Source of the DNA: Candidatus Pantoea edessiphila
Lineage (GTDB): Bacteria > Pseudomonadota > Gammaproteobacteria > Enterobacterales > Enterobacteriaceae
Assembly: GCF_002933345.1 (NCBI RefSeq)
Contig: NZ_PDKR01000001.1
Location: forward strand, 85,986-149,985
Direction of reading: 5' to 3'
DNA: 64,000 bases
Every line of letters begins with the position of its first letter. Positions within the stretch are counted from its first letter, which is position 1. A program made the position numbers and the translations under genes. Below the pieces are notes generated by a model. That model searched no databases and had not been told where the DNA came from. It worked only from the letters and a program-made list of their open reading frames with translations. Positions 61,913 to 64,000 of the stretch are shown piece after piece.

Positions 61913-64000
61913 ATGTATAGCAAAACCGAAAAACCATTAATACTTTGGTATCACCAAATAAATATTAATGATATTCATTTAGTTGGAGGCAAAAATGCAT
62001 CTATAGGTGAAATGATTAATAAATTATCCTCTCTTGGCATTAATGTACCAAACGGATACGCAACTACATCTTATGCATTTAATCAATTTCTTAATCAAGA
62101 TGGCATGAAGAATGATATTTATCATCTTTTAGAAAAAACAAACCTTAATGAAATTGATAAATTGAATAAAATCAGCAAACATATTAGTCAATTGATTTTA
62201 AATAAACCACTTCCAGAGCAATTAGAACAAGAAATCTGTAAAGCTTATGAACAAATGTTAATTAGTGATATTAATGCATCTTTTGCTATAAGATCTTCAG
62301 CAACCGCTGAAGACTTACCAGATGCATCTTTTGCTGGTCAACAAGAAACATATTTAAATGTTAGGGGTATTGATTCAGTATTAATTTCAGTTAAGAAGGT
62401 ATATTCTTCATTATTTAGCCCTAGAGCAATTTCGTATCGTATTCATAAAGGATATAACCATCGAAATGTTGCTCTATCGGTGGGTATTCAATATATGGTT
62501 CGATCTGATTTATCTTGTTCTGGTGTAATGTTTACTATTGATACTGAATCTGGTTTTGATAAAGTTGTATTTATCACAGCTTCATTAGGTCTTGGAGAAA
62601 TGATAGTGCAAGGTGCTGTGAATCCAGATGAATTTTATATTTATAAACCTGCATTATTAGCTGATAGACCATCAATAATTCGCAGAATTATAGGATCTAA
62701 AAAGGTTAGAATGATTTATTCTAATTGTTCTAAAAATAATAAACAAGTACATATTGAAGCAGTACCTAAAATAGAAAGAGATAAATTTTGTTTAAACGAT
62801 AATGATCTTCAAATATTAGCTAAACAAGCAATAATAATTGAAAAACATTATAAAAATGCTATGGATATAGAATGGGCAAAAGATGGGAATACAAATAAAT
62901 TATTTATTTTACAAGCACGTCCAGAAACTGTTTGTTCTAATTTTAATAAAATAGAACGTTATGTTTTACAAGAAAAAAGCGAAATATTAGCTCAAGGTCG
63001 TGCTATAGGTCATAGAATAGGTTCCGGAAAAGTAAAGGTTGTTTCCAATATTAATAAAATAAATTCTATCGAAGAAGGAGATGTTTTAGTAACTGATATG
63101 ACGGGTCCAGATTGGGAGCCAATTATGAAAAAAGTTTCTGCAATTATTACCAATCGAGGAGGTCGCACCTGTCATTCTGCGATTATTGCAAGAGAATTAG
63201 GTATTCCTGCGGTAGTTGGATGTGGAGATGCTACTGATCGACTTAATAATATTTCTGCAGTAACTGTATCCTGTTCTGAGGGTGATACTGGATATGTATA
63301 TAATAATCTGCTTAAATTTACCGTAAATAGTTCAAAAATTGATACAATGCCTAAATTACCATTAAAAATAATGATGAATATTGGTAATCCGAATAATGCA
63401 TTTAATTTTTCATATTTACCAAATGATGGAGTTGGTCTTGCTCGTTTAGAATTTATCATAAATAGTATGATAGGTATCCATCCAAAAGCAGTGTTAAATT
63501 TTAGCAATCAAACAAAGCAAATAAAAAATAAAATCTATCAAGTTATAAAGGGGTTTAAAAATCCAATAGATTTTTATCTATCAAAATTGACAGAAGGTAT
63601 TGCAACTTTAGGTGCGGCTTTTTTCCCTAAAAAAGTAATTGTTCGTTTTTCTGATTTTAAAACAAATGAATATGCTAATTTAATAGGAGGTATCCAATAC
63701 GAAGTAAAAGAAGAAAATCCTATGTTAGGTTTTCGTGGAGCAGGACGTTATATAAATGATGGTTTTCGTGATTGTTTTGCTCTTGAGTGCGAGGCAATTA
63801 AACGAGTACGTAATGAGATAGGGTTAACTAACATAGAAATAATGATTCCATTCGTTAGAACTATTAAACAAGCAAAATCTGTTATCAAAGAATTGAGTAA
63901 CCATGGATTAAATCGTGGTGAAAACGATTTGAAAATAATTATGATGTGCGAGATACCAGCTAATGCTTTACTAGCAGATCAATTTTTACAGTATTTTGAC
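61913..64000 (+). CDS. ppsA: Phosphoenolpyruvate synthase, N-terminal 696 codons (runs off window)
   Basis: Converts pyruvate and ATP to PEP, AMP and phosphate. Starts MYSKTEKPLILWYHQINI and stays open to the window end (696 of about 792 codons). The ATP-grasp domain shows LVGGKNASIGEMI, SFAIRSSATAEDLPDASFAGQQ and LFILQARPETV; the swivelling phosphohistidine domain shows TNRGGRTCHSAIIARELGIPAV with the catalytic His; the PEP/pyruvate barrel starts with VRFSDFKTNEYANLIGG and GFRGAGRY. The regulatory kinase gene ppsR, adjacent in E. coli, is absent. The ending is outside the window. Confidence 0.96.
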   Translation, partial: MYSKTEKPLILWYHQININDIHLVGGKNASIGEMINKLSSLGINVPNGYATTSYAFNQFLNQDGMKNDIYHLLEKTNLNEIDKLNKISKHISQLILNKPLPEQLEQEICKAYEQMLISDINASFAIRSSATAEDLPDASFAGQQETYLNVRGIDSVLISVKKVYSSLFSPRAISYRIHKGYNHRNVALSVGIQYMVRSDLSCSGVMFTIDTESGFDKVVFITASLGLGEMIVQGAVNPDEFYIYKPALLADRPSIIRRIIGSKKVRMIYSNCSKNNKQVHIEAVPKIERDKFCLNDNDLQILAKQAIIIEKHYKNAMDIEWAKDGNTNKLFILQARPETVCSNFNKIERYVLQEKSEILAQGRAIGHRIGSGKVKVVSNINKINSIEEGDVLVTDMTGPDWEPIMKKVSAIITNRGGRTCHSAIIARELGIPAVVGCGDATDRLNNISAVTVSCSEGDTGYVYNNLLKFTVNSSKIDTMPKLPLKIMMNIGNPNNAFNFSYLPNDGVGLARLEFIINSMIGIHPKAVLNFSNQTKQIKNKIYQVIKGFKNPIDFYLSKLTEGIATLGAAFFPKKVIVRFSDFKTNEYANLIGGIQYEVKEENPMLGFRGAGRYINDGFRDCFALECEAIKRVRNEIGLTNIEIMIPFVRTIKQAKSVIKELSNHGLNRGENDLKIIMMCEIPANALLADQFLQYFD

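Noticed and set aside
63172..63507. Minus-strand frame of 111 codons inside ppsA
   Set aside because: The plus strand is an intact PpsA frame in this interval; the reverse frame is a shadow.
1..64000. Insertion sequences, prophage, CRISPR, toxin-antitoxin or biosynthetic clusters
   Set aside because: No transposase, integrase, spaced repeat array or unfamiliar operon was seen; almost all genes are syntenic housekeeping genes.

Overview
The window looks like part of the chromosome of an obligate or long-term host-associated gammaproteobacterium of the Enterobacterales. Almost every gene is a clear orthologue of an Escherichia coli gene, and the order follows the E. coli map from the asnS-pyrD region to ihfA and ppsA. 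Intervening genes have been removed and the sequence is extremely A+T rich, with many A/T homopolymers and long empty spacers. There are no insertion sequences, phages, CRISPR arrays or defence genes. The genus cannot be fixed from this stretch. A reduced insect or leech symbiont (for example of the Morganellaceae type) is my inference only.

Layout. 1-9.5 kb: asnS (5' part), pyrD, pqiA-pqiB-pqiC (pqiC frameshifted at an A10 tract), a Lon-like protease (ycbZ/lonH), ompA, tusE. 9.8-18 kb: tRNA-Ser, pgsA, tRNA-Cys, tRNA-Leu, trhO, pyrC, murJ, rne; the flagellar flg cluster that separates murJ and rne in E. coli is gone. 18.5-28.5 kb: rluC, rpmF, fabH, fabD, fabG, acpP, tmk, holB, ycfH, ptsG, hinT; plsX and fabF are missing from the fab cluster. 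28.5-39.6 kb (minus strand): mfd, potABCD, purB, mnmA. 40.0-41.05 kb: a decayed icd. 41-49.7 kb: ychF, pth, prs, ispE (minus), then hemA, prfA, prmC, sirB1 (plus). 50-53.5 kb: a lone astC-type aminotransferase, nadE, ydjM, hxpB. 54.3-64 kb: thrS, infC, rpmI, rplT, pheS, pheT, ihfA and the first 696 codons of ppsA.

Function. The retained genes cover pyrimidine and purine steps, fatty acid elongation, phosphatidylglycerol and isoprenoid synthesis, cell wall lipid II export, glucose uptake, polyamine uptake, NAD synthesis, tRNA thiolation (tusE, mnmA), translation and RNA decay. The TCA cycle is cut at isocitrate dehydrogenase. Both places where E. coli keeps Lol lipoprotein-sorting genes (lolCDE, lolB) are empty, and the one outer-membrane lipoprotein gene of the pqi operon is frameshifted.

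Most notable observations: (1) threonyl- and phenylalanyl-tRNA synthetase both have replaced residues in their proofreading sites while keeping most synthetic-site motifs, which suggests relaxed translational fidelity; (2) infC keeps its regulatory AUU start codon, so the real gene begins 8 codons upstream of the first ATG; (3) pqiC would be restored by one extra A in an A10 run; (4) icd is a recognisable but destroyed pseudogene; (5) RNase E has an eroded scaffold but keeps its extreme C-terminal PNPase-docking tip; (6) a pheST attenuator survives next to a leader peptide that seems to have lost its start codon; (7) several perfect tandem duplications of 16-24 bp lie in spacers, one of them across the pgsA start. 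I see no wholly new multi-gene system; the novelty is in how known systems are decaying or being kept.
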